Shown: positions 26,699 through 36,544, counted from the first letter of the stretch. The stretch is 64,000 nt of DNA from Meiothermus sp. QL-1 (GCF_003351145.1 NZ_QQSV01000005.1:1-64000); one strand, 5' to 3'. Notes: generated from the letters alone by a model not told the origin. Program-made: numbers and translations.

Positions 26699-27525
26699 AC
26701 CTGTTCAAACCCCAGCCGGGACGGGTGCGGGTGGCGATGGAGCCCCAAGGGGGGTGGCGGTATCTGCGCTTTCGGGTTCTGGCCCTGGAACCGGGCGAGG
26801 TGGAGCAGGGCCAGACCGAAGGAGAGGAGATGGCTCTGGTGCCCCTGGCGGGCCGGGTAGAGGTGGAGGCCGAAGGCCAGGTATTCGAGCTTTGCCGCAG
26901 CGATGTCTTCCGCGAACTGCCCCAGGTGCTTTACCTGCCGCCCGGCACGGCCTACCGCCTTCAGGCCCAAAGCCACGCCGAACTGGCCCTGGGAGGGGCG
27001 CCGGCCGAAGGCCTCTTCCCCCTGCGCCTCTTCCAACCCCAGGAGATGCGGGTAGAGATGCGGGGCGGGGGGAATGCCCTGCGGCAGGTGAACCACATCC
27101 TGGGCCCTGAGCTGCCCGCTGAGCGGCTTATTCTGTACGAGGTCTACACCCCCTCGGGCTTCTGGTCGGGCTGGCCGCCCCACCGCCACGACGGTCGGCT
27201 GGGCTCTTTGTATCTGGAAGAAACCTACTACTACAGAATCCAGCCGGCCCACGGCTTCGCCATCCACCGCAACTACAGCCCCGAGGACGGCCTGGACGAA
27301 CTTTTGCTGGTTCAGGACGGCGACCTGGTGCTGGTGCCCAAGGGCTACCACCCCGTGGCCGCTCCCCCTGGCTCCAACGTCTACTACCTCAACTACATGG
27401 CCGGCGAAGCCCGCCTGGAAGCCCGCGCCACCCCGCCGGTAGACGACCCCCGCTGGGCCTGGATGCGCCAGGACTGGGCGGGTAGGCCCATAAAGCTTCC
27501 CGTTGGGAAGCCTGTGCAAAGATAA
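26695..27525 (+). CDS. iolB: 5-Deoxy-glucuronate isomerase
   Basis: A 276-residue double-cupin isomerase that converts 5-deoxy-glucuronate to 2-deoxy-5-keto-gluconate, the step between IolD and IolC. Metal-binding cupin motif PPHRHDG with downstream ETYYYRIQP, and the C-terminal KGYHPVAAPPGSNVYYLNYMAG stretch are hallmarks (each seen in order from about residue 155 to 245). ATG 26695 overlaps the iolG stop (ATGA); the open frame further upstream is a shadow. Confidence 0.93.
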   Translation: MNLFKPQPGRVRVAMEPQGGWRYLRFRVLALEPGEVEQGQTEGEEMALVPLAGRVEVEAEGQVFELCRSDVFRELPQVLYLPPGTAYRLQAQSHAELALGGAPAEGLFPLRLFQPQEMRVEMRGGGNALRQVNHILGPELPAERLILYEVYTPSGFWSGWPPHRHDGRLGSLYLEETYYYRIQPAHGFAIHRNYSPEDGLDELLLVQDGDLVLVPKGYHPVAAPPGSNVYYLNYMAGEARLEARATPPVDDPRWAWMRQDWAGRPIKLPVGKPVQR

Positions 27526-27529
27526 AGGG

Positions 27530-28336
27530 GTGGAAACCTTGCGGGGCGAGGAGCGAAGGAGCAGGATCATAGAGCTGTTGGAGCAGAAGGGATCGGTGCT
27601 GGTGGAGGACCTGGCGGCCACCTTTGGCGTGAGCCAGGTCACCATCCGAAAGGACTTGAGCGAGCTCGAGGCCCGGGGTTTGCTACACCGCACCCATGGG
27701 GGGGCCACCTACGCCCACAAGAGCCTCTTTAACCCCTCCTTTCGGGAGAAAATCCACCTCCAGCAGGCCGAGAAGCAGGCCATCGCCAAGGCCGCGCTGG
27801 AATACATCGAGGAGGGGGATACCCTAATCCTAGACGCTGGCAGCACCACCCTGACCCTGGTGCGGCTCATGAAAAGCCGCTTCCGCTCGCTCTACATCAT
27901 CACCAACTCGGTGCCTATTGCCAGCGAGTTGACAGAGACCCGATGGGAGCTTCTCCTCACCGGCGGGCAGGTGCGCCACCACAGCATGGCCCTGATCGGA
28001 CCGGCCGCGGTGCGCACCCTCGAGACCTACCACGCTGACAAAGCCTTCATGTGCGCCACCGGGGTCTCGCTAAGTCGGGGTTACACCACCCCCAACCCCT
28101 ACGAGGCCGCCACCAAGCAGGCCATGCTCAAGGCCGCCGACGCCGCTTTTGCCCTGGTGGACAGCACCAAGCTAGGCCGGGCCACCCTGGCCAGCTTTGC
28201 CACCCTGGGCGAGGTGGGCCTGCTTATCACCGACACCGGGGCGCCCCGGGAGTTCATCGCCGAGCTCGAGCGCCTGGGCCACGCCTACCGGCTGGTGGAG
28301 CCAGAGGGGGTGCGCGGGGCGGCCAGGGTGGGCTAG
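27530..28336 (+). CDS. iolR: DeoR-family regulator, probable inositol-locus repressor
   Basis: A 268-residue DeoR protein: N-terminal winged helix ([20 protein letters not shown]), conserved HRTHGGA, and a DeoRC ligand domain with [22 protein letters not shown] and DSTK. The start is uncertain: GTG 27530 is used, with TTG 27539 (after AAGGGGTGG) and TTG 27503 as alternatives. Being last in the iol operon, and given CGAAA-type sites before the uptake operon, it is the likely local repressor; in Bacillus IolR (also DeoR family) responds to phosphorylated deoxy-keto-gluconate. It shares its stop codon bases with convergent ppsA. Confidence 0.85.
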   Translation: METLRGEERRSRIIELLEQKGSVLVEDLAATFGVSQVTIRKDLSELEARGLLHRTHGGATYAHKSLFNPSFREKIHLQQAEKQAIAKAALEYIEEGDTLILDAGSTTLTLVRLMKSRFRSLYIITNSVPIASELTETRWELLLTGGQVRHHSMALIGPAAVRTLETYHADKAFMCATGVSLSRGYTTPNPYEAATKQAMLKAADAAFALVDSTKLGRATLASFATLGEVGLLITDTGAPREFIAELERLGHAYRLVEPEGVRGAARVG

Positions 28337-30702
28337 TTGCCCATCCTGGCCGGGCTCCGTTCGGCCAAAAAGAGCCAGGTCTCCAGCACGCTATCCGGGT
28401 TGAGCGAGATGCTCTCGATGCCCTGCTCCACCAACCAAAGGGCAAGCTCGGGGTGGTCGGAGGGCCCTTGGCCGCAGATGCCGATGTACTTGCCCATCCT
28501 TTTGGCTGTGCTGATGGCCCGCTCGAGCAGGAACTTCACCGCCTCGTCCTGCTCGTTGAAGAGCTCGGCCACCAGCCCCGAGTCGCGGTCTAGGGCCAAG
28601 GTGAGCTGGGTCAGGTCGTTGGAGCCGATGGAGAAGCCGTCGAAAAGCTCCAGAAACTGCTCGGCCAGAATGGCGTTGGAGGGCACCTCGCACATCATCA
28701 CAATCCTGAGGTCGTCCTGGCCCCGCTCGAGGCCGTTGGCCTTCAGAATCTCCAGCACCGCCTTGGCCTCGCCCACCGTGCGCACGAAGGGCACCATCAC
28801 CCAGACGTTCCTGAGGCCCTTCTCCTCCCGCACCTGGCGGATGGCCTGGCACTCCAGGGCAAAGGCCTGGGCGAAGGCCGCCGAGCGGTAGCGCGAGGCC
28901 CCGCGGAAGCCGATCATGGGGTTTTCCTCCCTGGGCTCGTAGCGGCTACCCCCCAGGAGGTGGGCGTACTCGTTGGACTTGAAGTCCGAGAAGCGCACAA
29001 TCACCGGATGGGGGGCGAAGGCCGCAGCAATCATGGAGATGCCCTCGGCCAGCTTCTCGCGGTAGAAGTCCACCGGGCTTTTGTAGCCCGCGGTGCGCCG
29101 GGCAATCTCGGCTTTGAGGTCTTCGGGAAGCTGCTCGAAGTCCAAAAGGGCCTGGGGGTGAATGCCGATGGTGTTGTTGATGATGAACTCGAGCCTGGCC
29201 AGCCCCACCCCGGCGTGGGGCAGGTTGGCGAAGCTGAAGGCCCGCTCCGGCGAGGCCACGTTCATCATGATCTTGGTGGGAATAGGGGGCATCTTGTCGA
29301 GCTCAATGCGCCGCACCTCGAAGCGCGGCGTGCCGGCGTACACCCGGCCCACATCCCCCTCGGCGCAGGAGACCGTGACCACCTGGCCGTCCTCCAAAAC
29401 CTCGGTGGCCCCGGCTGCCCCCACCACCGCGGGAATGCCCAGCTCCCGGGCCACGATGGCCGCGTGGCAGGTGCGGCCTCCCCGGTTGGTCACGATGGCC
29501 GCGGCCCGCTTCATCACCGGCTCCCAGTCGGGGTCGGTCATATCGGCCACCAGCACGTCGCCCGGCTCCACCCGGTGCATCTCGCGGGGGTGCTGAATCA
29601 CCCGCACCCGCCCGGCCCCAATCCGCTGCCCCACCGCCCGGCCCGTGACCAGCACCTCGCCCCGCTCCTTCATCTCAAAGCGCTCGATGACCCGGCTGCT
29701 GCGGCTTTGCACCGTCTCGGGGCGGGCCTGCAGGATGTAGATCTGGCCGTCCAGCCCGTCCTTGGCCCACTCGATGTCCATGGGCCGGCCATAGTGCTGC
29801 TCAATCAGGAGGGCCTGGCGGGCCAGCTCGAGCACCTCCGCATCGCTCAGCGCGAAGCGGCCCCGCTCCTCCGGCGTGGTGGGCACCGCCTCTACCCCCT
29901 GGCCCTCGGCGTAGACCATCTTCTGCATCTTGCTCCCCAGTGTGCGCTGCAAAATGGTGTTGCGCCCCTCCAGAAGGCCCGGCTTGTAGACGTAGAACTC
30001 GTCCGGGTTCACCGCTCCCTGCACCAGAAGCTCCCCCAGGCCGTAGGTGGCGGTGATGAAGATGGCGTCGCGGAAGCCCGACTCGGTATCCAGGGTAAAG
30101 GCCACCCCGCTGGCCCCCAAATCGCTGCGCACCATGCGCTGCACCCCAGCCGAAAGCGCCACCTCCTCGTGGGCAAACCCGTGGTGGACGCGGTAGGCAA
30201 TCGCCCGGTCGTTGTAGAGTGAGGCGAAGACCTTTTTGATGTGCAAAAGCACGTTCTCGATGCCCTTTACATTCAGGAAGGTCTCCTGCTGACCGGCAAA
30301 GCTGGCCTCGGGCAGGTCCTCGGCAGTGGCGCTGGAGCGCACCGCAACAGAAAGCCCGCCTTTTGCGGCGGACTCGAGGCGGATGTAGGCGTCTACGATG
30401 GCTACCTCTAGGGCTTTGGGTAGCTCGGCGTTTTCCACCCAGCCGCGAATCTCGGCCCCTACGCGGGCCAGCTCGGCCACATCGTCCACATTCAGCTTTC
30501 GCAGGGCCTGGTTAATGCGCTCCTCGAGCTGGTTGTGCCTGAGGAAGTCGCGGAAGGCCTCGGCCGTGGTGGCAAACCCCCCCGGCACCCGCACCCCGGC
30601 CCGGGAAAGGTGGGCCATCATCTCGCCTAGGGAGGCGTTCTTGCCCCCCACCACCTCTAGGTCTTTCATACTGAGCGTCTCAAACCAGCGAATATAGGGC
30701 AT
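28333..30702 (-). CDS. ppsA: Phosphoenolpyruvate synthase
   Basis: A 789-residue enzyme converting pyruvate and ATP to PEP, AMP and phosphate for gluconeogenesis. Order: N-terminal ATP-grasp domain ([11 protein letters not shown] start, [17 protein letters not shown]), swivelling phosphohistidine domain ([21 protein letters not shown]), C-terminal PEP/pyruvate TIM barrel ([37 protein letters not shown]). ATG 30702 follows a GAGGTGG ribosome site; a longer frame upstream runs across the promoter and is rejected. Its divergent neighbour ppsR encodes the kinase/phosphorylase that switches this enzyme, and the two promoters share a dyad. Confidence 0.95.
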   Translation of the reverse strand: MPYIRWFETLSMKDLEVVGGKNASLGEMMAHLSRAGVRVPGGFATTAEAFRDFLRHNQLEERINQALRKLNVDDVAELARVGAEIRGWVENAELPKALEVAIVDAYIRLESAAKGGLSVAVRSSATAEDLPEASFAGQQETFLNVKGIENVLLHIKKVFASLYNDRAIAYRVHHGFAHEEVALSAGVQRMVRSDLGASGVAFTLDTESGFRDAIFITATYGLGELLVQGAVNPDEFYVYKPGLLEGRNTILQRTLGSKMQKMVYAEGQGVEAVPTTPEERGRFALSDAEVLELARQALLIEQHYGRPMDIEWAKDGLDGQIYILQARPETVQSRSSRVIERFEMKERGEVLVTGRAVGQRIGAGRVRVIQHPREMHRVEPGDVLVADMTDPDWEPVMKRAAAIVTNRGGRTCHAAIVARELGIPAVVGAAGATEVLEDGQVVTVSCAEGDVGRVYAGTPRFEVRRIELDKMPPIPTKIMMNVASPERAFSFANLPHAGVGLARLEFIINNTIGIHPQALLDFEQLPEDLKAEIARRTAGYKSPVDFYREKLAEGISMIAAAFAPHPVIVRFSDFKSNEYAHLLGGSRYEPREENPMIGFRGASRYRSAAFAQAFALECQAIRQVREEKGLRNVWVMVPFVRTVGEAKAVLEILKANGLERGQDDLRIVMMCEVPSNAILAEQFLELFDGFSIGSNDLTQLTLALDRDSGLVAELFNEQDEAVKFLLERAISTAKRMGKYIGICGQGPSDHPELALWLVEQGIESISLNPDSVLETWLFLAERSPARMGN

Positions 30703-30769
30703 GGTCCACCTCGGTACTCCCGATGGTAGGGGAATGTACCCAAGGGTTGGAGGGGGCGCGGCTGATGTA

Positions 30770-30798
30770 TATATAACCCCCACTTTGGTGTAGAGCAA
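30770..30798 (-). promoter_or_regulatory. Promoter of ppsA
   Basis: Minus-strand -35 TTGCTC (30793-30798) and -10 TATATA (30770-30775) with a 17-base spacer, giving a leader of about 60 bases. Confidence 0.7.
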
Positions 30799-30806
30799 GT
30801 TACACC
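30787..30806. promoter_or_regulatory. Shared dyad operator between ppsA and ppsR
   Basis: GGTGTA-N8-TACACC (30787-30792 and 30801-30806) covers the ppsA -35 and the expected -35 region of ppsR. A third half-site CTACAC (30813-30818) overlaps the ppsR -10. One bound regulator could control both divergent genes. Confidence 0.55.
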
Positions 30807-30813
30807 CATAAAC

Positions 30814-30819
30814 TACACT
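30814..30819 (+). promoter_or_regulatory. Leaderless -10 element of ppsR
   Basis: TACACT lies exactly seven bases before the ATG at 30827 and no ribosome site is present, so the ppsR mRNA is probably leaderless. Confidence 0.6.
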
Positions 30820-30826
30820 GTTTGCC

Positions 30827-31642
30827 ATGCAGCGCACCGTCTTCATCGTCTCCGACCACACCGGCCTCACAGCCGAGTCGGTGGCCCGGAGCCTTCTGGC
30901 CCAGTTCGAGGGGGTCTCGTTCCGCTACGTTATGCGCCCCTTCACCAACAGCGAAGAAGAGGTCTACGAGCTCCTTTACGAGATCAACGCCACCCACCAG
31001 CGAGAAGGGGTACGGCCCATCGTCTTCTCCACCCTGGCCAACCCCACCCTCAACGACCAGCTCAAGACCGCCCCAGCGCTGCACTTCGATCTCTTTCGCA
31101 CCTACTTGGGCGAGCTGGAGCGCGAGCTGGGCCGGCCCCCCACCGGCAGGGTGGGGCGGCTCCACAGCATCAGCGACCGCAACTACTTCACCCGCATCGA
31201 GGCGGTGGACTTCGCCCTCTCCACCGACGACGGCCTGGGCGAGCGCTACTACCAGATGGCCGACGTCATCCTGGTCGGGGTGAGCCGGGCCGGTAAGACC
31301 CCCACCTGCTTGTTTTTGGGGATGCAGTACGGCATCCGGGCCTCCAACTACCCCCTGGCAGAGGAGGATTTTGAGCGGGAGGCGCTGCCCAAGGCCATCC
31401 AGCCCTACCAGGACAAGGTCTACGGTCTCACCATCCATCCCCAGCGGCTGCACCAGGTGCGCACCCAGCGCAAACCTGGTAGCCGCTACGCCTCGCTGGA
31501 GCAGTGCGAGTACGAGGTGCGGCGGGCCGAGCTGCTTTTCAGGCACCTCGGCATCCGCTACTTCGACACCACCAGCGCTTCCATCGAGGAGATTGCCGCC
31601 AACATCGTGCAGACTGCCGGTCTGGAACGGCGCATTGGCTAG
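30827..31642 (+). CDS. ppsR: PEP synthase regulatory protein (bifunctional kinase/pyrophosphorylase)
   Basis: A 271-residue DUF299-family protein. It inactivates PEP synthase by ADP-dependent phosphorylation of a threonine and reactivates it by phosphate-dependent removal. N-terminal [16 protein letters not shown] is the family start; the P-loop [15 protein letters not shown] is at about residues 147-161. The target site in PpsA (the TCHAA region of the swivelling domain) is encoded by the divergent gene, a clear functional pair. Confidence 0.94.
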   Translation: MQRTVFIVSDHTGLTAESVARSLLAQFEGVSFRYVMRPFTNSEEEVYELLYEINATHQREGVRPIVFSTLANPTLNDQLKTAPALHFDLFRTYLGELERELGRPPTGRVGRLHSISDRNYFTRIEAVDFALSTDDGLGERYYQMADVILVGVSRAGKTPTCLFLGMQYGIRASNYPLAEEDFEREALPKAIQPYQDKVYGLTIHPQRLHQVRTQRKPGSRYASLEQCEYEVRRAELLFRHLGIRYFDTTSASIEEIAANIVQTAGLERRIG

Positions 31643-31707
31643 CTACCAAACTCCAGAATCCCGACTAAAACACTTTACTTTACGGGGCCCAGGCCCTATG
31701 CTCTTAT

Positions 31708-31722
31708 TGCGAGTGATTCGCA
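31708..31722. promoter_or_regulatory. Fur-like dyad before the suf operon
   Basis: TGCGAGT-G-ATTCGCA, a TGCGA/TCGCA dyad with a central GTGAT, 31 bases before the sufC start. The 7-1-7 layout resembles Fur-type iron boxes; an Fe-S sensing repressor is an alternative. SufC has its own AGAGGGG ribosome site downstream. Confidence 0.5.
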
Positions 31723-31753
31723 GTAAATACCGCTCGCTATCCAGAGGGGAAAC

Positions 31754-32509
31754 ATGGCCAACCAACTCGAAATCCGCAATCTGCACGCCCGCATCGTAGA
31801 CGGTGAAGCCATTCTAAAAGGGGTCAACCTGGTGGTGCCCAAGGGCCAGATTCACGCCGTTATGGGCCCCAACGGGGCCGGAAAGAGCACCCTGGGCAAG
31901 GTGATCGCCGGCGACCCGGGCTACGAGGTGACCCAGGGCGATATCCTGGTAGACGGCGAGAGCATCCTGGAGCTTGGCCCCGACGAGCGCGCCCGCAAGG
32001 GGCTCTTCCTGGCCTTCCAGTACCCGGTGGAGGTGCCCGGGGTCTCCAACGCCAACTTCCTGCGGCTGGCGCTGCAGGCCAAGCGGGGCGAGGAGGTGAG
32101 CGTCTCGGAGTTCTACGCCAAGCTGCAAAAGGCCCTGGAAACCCTGGAGTGGGACGAGAGCATCCTCACCCGCTACCTCAACGACGGCTTCTCGGGGGGC
32201 GAGAAGAAGCGCAACGAGATCATGCACATGATGGTGCTGGAGCCCACCTACGCCATCCTGGACGAGACCGACTCGGGGCTGGACATCGACGCTTTGAAGC
32301 TGGTGGCCAAGGGGGTCAACGCCATGCGGGGCCCTAACTTCGGCGCGCTGCTCATCACCCACTACCAGCGCATCCTCAACTACATCGTGCCCGACGCAGT
32401 GCATGTGATGCTGGACGGCCGCATCGTAACCTCGGGCGGGCCTGAGCTGGCAATGAAGCTCGAGGCCGAGGGCTACGACTGGGTCAAAGAGCTGGCCATA
32501 ACCGGTTAG
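31754..32509 (+). CDS. sufC: Fe-S cluster assembly ATPase
   Basis: A 251-residue ABC-type ATPase of the SufBCD scaffold. Walker [12 protein letters not shown], the SufC-specific signature [11 protein letters not shown], Walker [17 protein letters not shown], and switch His in ITHYQR. It powers conformational change in the SufB-SufD heterodimer. First gene of the suf operon, 14 bases before sufB. SufS and SufU/SufE genes are not in the window. Confidence 0.96.
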   Translation: MANQLEIRNLHARIVDGEAILKGVNLVVPKGQIHAVMGPNGAGKSTLGKVIAGDPGYEVTQGDILVDGESILELGPDERARKGLFLAFQYPVEVPGVSNANFLRLALQAKRGEEVSVSEFYAKLQKALETLEWDESILTRYLNDGFSGGEKKRNEIMHMMVLEPTYAILDETDSGLDIDALKLVAKGVNAMRGPNFGALLITHYQRILNYIVPDAVHVMLDGRIVTSGGPELAMKLEAEGYDWVKELAITG

Positions 32510-32523
32510 GCATGGAGGGAAGT

Positions 32524-33933
32524 ATGCCCGAGAACATCGCGGTTGAAGACATCGGCAACGAATACAAGTACGGCTTCGTGGACGAGGTGAAGCCGGTCTG
32601 GAAGGCTGAGAAGGGCCTCTCGCGGCGGGTGGTGGAGGCCATCAGCTACCACAAGGAGGAGCCCGCCTGGATGCTCGACTTCCGCCTCAGGGCGCTGGAA
32701 ATCTACCAGGCTAAACCGGTGCCCACCTGGGGGGCCGACCTCTCGGGGCTCAACATGGACGAAATCTACTTCTATGCCAAGCCCACCGAGAAGCGCGACG
32801 CCCAGAGCTGGGATGAGGTGCCCGAGGAAATCCGCCGCACCTACGAGCGGCTTGGCATTCCCGAAGCCGAGCGCAAGGTGCTGGCCGGGGTGGGCGCGCA
32901 GTACGACTCGGAGATGGTCTACCACCAGGTGCGGGAAGAGCTGAAGCGCCTGGGGGTCATCTTTGTCTCCATCGAGGAAGGCCTGAAGCGCTACGAGGAC
33001 CTCTTCCGCGAGTACTTCGCCACCGTGGTCCCCCCGGAGGACAACAAGTACGCCGCCCTCAACTCGGCAGTCTGGTCGGGGGGGAGCTTTGTGTATGTGC
33101 CCAAGGGGGTCAAGGTGGAGCTCCCTCTTCAGGCCTACTTCCGGGTGAACACCGCCGAGCTGGGCCAGTTCGAGCGCACCCTCATCATCGTGGACGAGGG
33201 GGCCGAGGTGCACTACATCGAGGGCTGCACCGCCCCCGTCTACACCACCGACTCCTTCCACTCTGGGGTAATCGAGATCATCGTGAAAGAGGGGGCCAAG
33301 AGCCGCTACACCACCATCCAGAACTGGCCCCACAACATGTACAACCTGGTCACCCAGCGGGCCATCGTGAAGAAGGACGCCTACCACATGTGGCTGGACG
33401 GCAACCTGGGCTCTAAGGTGACCATGAAGTACCCCTCCAGCTACCTGGTGGAGGAGGGGGCCCGCTCGGACATCCTCTCCATCGCCTTTGCCAACACCGG
33501 CCAGCACCAGGACGCCGGGGGCAAGCTCATCTTTGCCGCCTCCCACACCGGCGGCTCCATCGTCTCCAAGTCCATCTCCAAAGGCTCGGGCCGCAGCAGC
33601 TACCGGGGGCTCATCAAGGTGTACGAAGGGGCCAAGCACGTCAAGGTGAACGTGGAGTGCGATGCGCTTCTGATTAACGAAGAGTCGCGCACCGACACCT
33701 ACCCCTACATGGAAATCGAGGACGACACCGCCACCGTGGGCCATGAGGCCACCGTGAGCCGCCTCAACGACGAGCAAATCTTCTACCTGCAAAGCCGGGG
33801 CCTGCCCGAGGACGAGGCGGCGGCCCTGATCGTGCGGGGCTTTATCGAGCCGGTGGCCAAGGAGCTGCCCCTGGAGTACGCGGTGGAGCTTAACAAGCTG
33901 ATTGAGCTCGAGATGGAAGGGTCGGTGGGCTAA
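32524..33933 (+). CDS. sufB: Fe-S cluster assembly scaffold subunit SufB
   Basis: A 469-residue beta-helix protein where the nascent cluster is built. Family landmarks: KYGFVDEVKPVWKAEKGLS start, YFRVNTAELGQFERTLIIVDEGA, EGCTAPVY with the conserved cysteine, RAIVKKDAYHMW, and the C-terminal IVRGFIEP segment. ATG 32524 is chosen because the in-frame ATG at 32512 itself contains the GGAGGGA ribosome site for it. Confidence 0.96.
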   Translation: MPENIAVEDIGNEYKYGFVDEVKPVWKAEKGLSRRVVEAISYHKEEPAWMLDFRLRALEIYQAKPVPTWGADLSGLNMDEIYFYAKPTEKRDAQSWDEVPEEIRRTYERLGIPEAERKVLAGVGAQYDSEMVYHQVREELKRLGVIFVSIEEGLKRYEDLFREYFATVVPPEDNKYAALNSAVWSGGSFVYVPKGVKVELPLQAYFRVNTAELGQFERTLIIVDEGAEVHYIEGCTAPVYTTDSFHSGVIEIIVKEGAKSRYTTIQNWPHNMYNLVTQRAIVKKDAYHMWLDGNLGSKVTMKYPSSYLVEEGARSDILSIAFANTGQHQDAGGKLIFAASHTGGSIVSKSISKGSGRSSYRGLIKVYEGAKHVKVNVECDALLINEESRTDTYPYMEIEDDTATVGHEATVSRLNDEQIFYLQSRGLPEDEAAALIVRGFIEPVAKELPLEYAVELNKLIELEMEGSVG

Positions 33934-33934
33934 G

Positions 33935-35269
33935 ATGGAGCTGACCTCCACCCTATCCCGCGATTTGGTGCTGCAGGTCTCCAAGGCCTTGGGAGAGCCC
34001 GAGTGGTTGTTGGCCAAGCGCCTGGAGGCCTGGGCCACCTTTGCCAAGCTGCCCTACCCCACCACCCGCACCGAGGAGTGGAAGTACACCGACATCGGCG
34101 GGGTGCCCTTCGAGAGCCTGCCGCTGGAGCTACCCACCCAGCAGGCCCGCCCCATCCCCGAGGCGGTACAGGCCCGCATCGCCCAGGCCGAGCTGGCCGG
34201 GTACGCGGTCTTCGTAGGGGCCGACCTGGTGCACGTGGAACTTCCCGAAGCCTACCGGGCCCAAGGGGTGGTCTTTACCAGCCTGCACCAGGCCCTGCAG
34301 CAGCACCCCGAGCTGGTGGAGAAGTACCTCTTCAGAACCGTGAACTGGAAGGACCTGGTGGGCCCCCAGGCCAAGCGCCCCGAGAACTCCAAGATTCCCG
34401 CTCTGAACGCGGCCCTCTTCACCCACGGGGTCTTTTTGTACATCCCCAAAAACGTGGAGTTCAGCAAGCCGATTGGGGTCTTTAAGTACCTGGAAGGCGG
34501 CCAACTCTCGGGTTCGCGCACCCTGATCGTGGGGGATGTGAACAGCCAGGCGGTTTACATAGAGGAGTACCTCTCCCCCACCCAGGTCGCCCCATCGGTC
34601 AACACCTCGGCCACCGAGATCGTGGTGAGCCCAGGGGCCAAGGTGCGCCACGCCCACATCCAGCTTCTGGGCCAGGGCTTCTACCACTTCCACCGCCAGC
34701 GGGCCCTTTTGGAGCGGGATGGGGCGCTGAACGACCTGGTGGTGAACATGGGGGCCTCCCTGAGCCGGGCTGAGGTGCAGTCAGAGATGCTAGGGCCAGG
34801 CTCCAGCTCGGAAATGCTGGGGCTTTACTTCACCACCGGGCGCCAGCACGTGGACCACTACACCCTGCAGCACCACGTGGCCGATCACGCCTACTCCGAT
34901 GTGCTCTACAAAGGCGCGGCCAAGGACCAAAGCCACACCGTGTACGCAGGGCTCATCAAGGTGGAGCAGGGGGCCCAGAAGACCGACGCCTACCAAACCA
35001 ACCGCAACCTACTGCTTTCCGAGGACGCCCGCAGCGACAGCGTGCCGCAGCTTGAGATCGGGGCCAACGATGTGAAGTGCTCGCACGGCTCCTCCACCGC
35101 CCCGGTGGCCCCAGAGGAGCTCTTCTACCTGATGAGCCGCGGCCTGCCCCGCCCCATGGCCCAGCAAATTCTGGTCAAGGGCCACATGGCCGATGTGCTG
35201 ACCCGCATCCCCATCGAGCCCCTGCGGGCCTACATCGAGAGCATCATCGAGGAAAAGGTCAGGGTGTAG
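33935..35269 (+). CDS. sufD: Fe-S cluster assembly subunit SufD
   Basis: A 444-residue SufB paralogue that pairs with SufB and binds SufC. Seen: RTEEWKYTDI near the N-terminus, the SGSRTLIVGDVNSQAVYIEEYLS beta-helix stretch (here named by position about 185-205), LYKGAAKDQSHTVYAGLI, CSHGSSTAPV and LVKGHMADVL. It starts one base after the sufB stop; a longer in-frame start inside sufB is rejected because the family N-terminus begins after Met 33935. Confidence 0.94.
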   Translation: MELTSTLSRDLVLQVSKALGEPEWLLAKRLEAWATFAKLPYPTTRTEEWKYTDIGGVPFESLPLELPTQQARPIPEAVQARIAQAELAGYAVFVGADLVHVELPEAYRAQGVVFTSLHQALQQHPELVEKYLFRTVNWKDLVGPQAKRPENSKIPALNAALFTHGVFLYIPKNVEFSKPIGVFKYLEGGQLSGSRTLIVGDVNSQAVYIEEYLSPTQVAPSVNTSATEIVVSPGAKVRHAHIQLLGQGFYHFHRQRALLERDGALNDLVVNMGASLSRAEVQSEMLGPGSSSEMLGLYFTTGRQHVDHYTLQHHVADHAYSDVLYKGAAKDQSHTVYAGLIKVEQGAQKTDAYQTNRNLLLSEDARSDSVPQLEIGANDVKCSHGSSTAPVAPEELFYLMSRGLPRPMAQQILVKGHMADVLTRIPIEPLRAYIESIIEEKVRV

Positions 35270-35281
35270 AAGCCTAAGGTT

Positions 35282-35596
35282 ATGTGGAAGCCTGTCGCCA
35301 AGCTCGAGGACTTCCAAAACGGCCGGCTGGTGGTACGGCTGGAAGGTGAGAAGGCCCCTGTGCTCCTGCTTTACACCGGCAGCGAGGTCTTCGCCATTGC
35401 CGACGTCTGCACCCACGACAAAAACCCCCTTTCGGACGGGCCCCTGGACCTCACCCCAGGGGCCGAGAGCATCCAGTGCAGCCGCCACGGGGCCCGCTTC
35501 AGCCTGCGCACCGGCAAGGCCACCCTGCCGGCCCCCCGCCCGGCCAAGGTCTACCGAGCCAGGCTCGAGGACGGCCAGGTCTGGCTGGAGCTCTAG
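35282..35596 (+). CDS. Rieske-type [2Fe-2S] ferredoxin
   Basis: A 104-residue small Rieske protein. Cluster ligands are Cys43-x-His45 (CTHDKNPL) and Cys66-x-x-His69 (CSRHGARF), 20 residues apart, as in NirD and dioxygenase ferredoxins. Small Rieske proteins are often encoded at the end of suf operons. It may carry electrons or cluster iron; the partner is not visible here. Its TAG directly abuts the stop of convergent uppS. Confidence 0.9.
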   Translation: MWKPVAKLEDFQNGRLVVRLEGEKAPVLLLYTGSEVFAIADVCTHDKNPLSDGPLDLTPGAESIQCSRHGARFSLRTGKATLPAPRPAKVYRARLEDGQVWLEL

Positions 35597-36436
35597 CTAC
35601 CGGCCAAAGCGCCGTTCGCGCTTCTGGTAATCCCGCACCGCGCGCAAAAAGTCCACCTTGCGGAAAGCGGGCCAGAAAGCATCGAAGAAGTAGTACTCGC
35701 TGTAGGCCGACTGCCAGAGCAGAAAGCCCGAGAGCCTGATTTCCCCCGAGGTGCGGATGATGAAGTCTGGGTCGGGCACCCCAGCGGTGTAAAGCCGTTC
35801 GGAGATGTGCCCTATGTCCAGCTCGGCGGCCAGCTCCTCGGGGGACTTTCCGGTCTCCGCAGCCTCCTTCAAAAGCCGCTTGACCGCATCCACAATCTCC
35901 TCCCGGCCGCCGTAGCCCATGGCAATCTGCAAAAGCATGCCGCTGTGGTGGGCGGTGGAGCGCTCGAGCCGCTCCAGCGCCTCCAGCACCTTGGGCGGAA
36001 AGCGGTCGTGACGGCCAATCACCCGCACCCGCACCCGATGGGCGTGGATGCGAGGGTCCTGGGCCATGCGCTCTGCTTCCCGCACAAAAAGCCCCATCAG
36101 GGTCTCTACTTCGGCGGGGCTGCGGCTGAAGTTATCGGTAGAAAACACCCAGATGGTCACGGTGGGGATGCCCAGCTCCAAGCACCACTCCAGCACCTCA
36201 TAGGCTTTCTGCACCCCGAATTCGTGGCCCATATGCCCGGGCAGCCCCAGCTCCCGGGCAAAACGGCGGTTGCCGTCCAATATCAGCCCTAGGTGGCGCG
36301 GCACCTGCCCTCGGCAAACCTCGGCTTTGATGCGCCTCTCGTACCACCAATACAGGGGCCTGAGCAAAGCCTCAGCCAGGTGTACAAGCTGCCTTCGCAA
36401 AGAGGGCCTGGGAATAGGGGGGGATGTCACCGCCAT
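35597..36436 (-). CDS. uppS: Isoprenyl transferase (undecaprenyl diphosphate synthase family)
   Basis: A 279-residue cis-prenyltransferase making the lipid carrier for cell-wall synthesis. Catalytic Asp54 in LDGNRRFA, then WVFSTDNFSR, MGYGGREEIVDA, and the C-terminal RTSGEIRLSGFLLWQSAYSE with the Mg ligand Glu. An N-terminal extension of about 45 residues (LAEALLRPLYWWYERRIKAEV) precedes the catalytic core; an amphipathic membrane anchor is possible. ATG 36436 has GAGGTG upstream; upstream in-frame starts lie in the intergenic region. Confidence 0.92.
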   Translation of the reverse strand: MAVTSPPIPRPSLRRQLVHLAEALLRPLYWWYERRIKAEVCRGQVPRHLGLILDGNRRFARELGLPGHMGHEFGVQKAYEVLEWCLELGIPTVTIWVFSTDNFSRSPAEVETLMGLFVREAERMAQDPRIHAHRVRVRVIGRHDRFPPKVLEALERLERSTAHHSGMLLQIAMGYGGREEIVDAVKRLLKEAAETGKSPEELAAELDIGHISERLYTAGVPDPDFIIRTSGEIRLSGFLLWQSAYSEYYFFDAFWPAFRKVDFLRAVRDYQKRERRFGR

Positions 36437-36538
36437 GCCGCACCTCAACCCTACCCATCTTAGCCAGAAGTCTGTAGTCGGGATGTGCAGGACCTTCATC
36501 CCCTTGCCCTGGCCTTAGCCGCAGGGGATGGGCTTGGG

Positions 36539-36544
36539 TATGCT
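36539..36544 (+). promoter_or_regulatory. Leaderless -10 element of deoB
   Basis: TATGCT lies seven bases before ATG 36552. It selects that start over the in-frame ATG at 36528. Confidence 0.6.

Noticed and set aside
28960-30222. 420-codon open frame on the plus strand opposite ppsA
   Set aside because: It mirrors the codon pattern of ppsA, its translation is His/Gly/Val-rich without family motifs, and it has no ribosome site or promoter.
30703-30870. N-terminal extension of PEP synthase
   Set aside because: The added residues are encoded by the promoter/operator region and do not resemble the family; ATG 30702 has GAGGTGG upstream.
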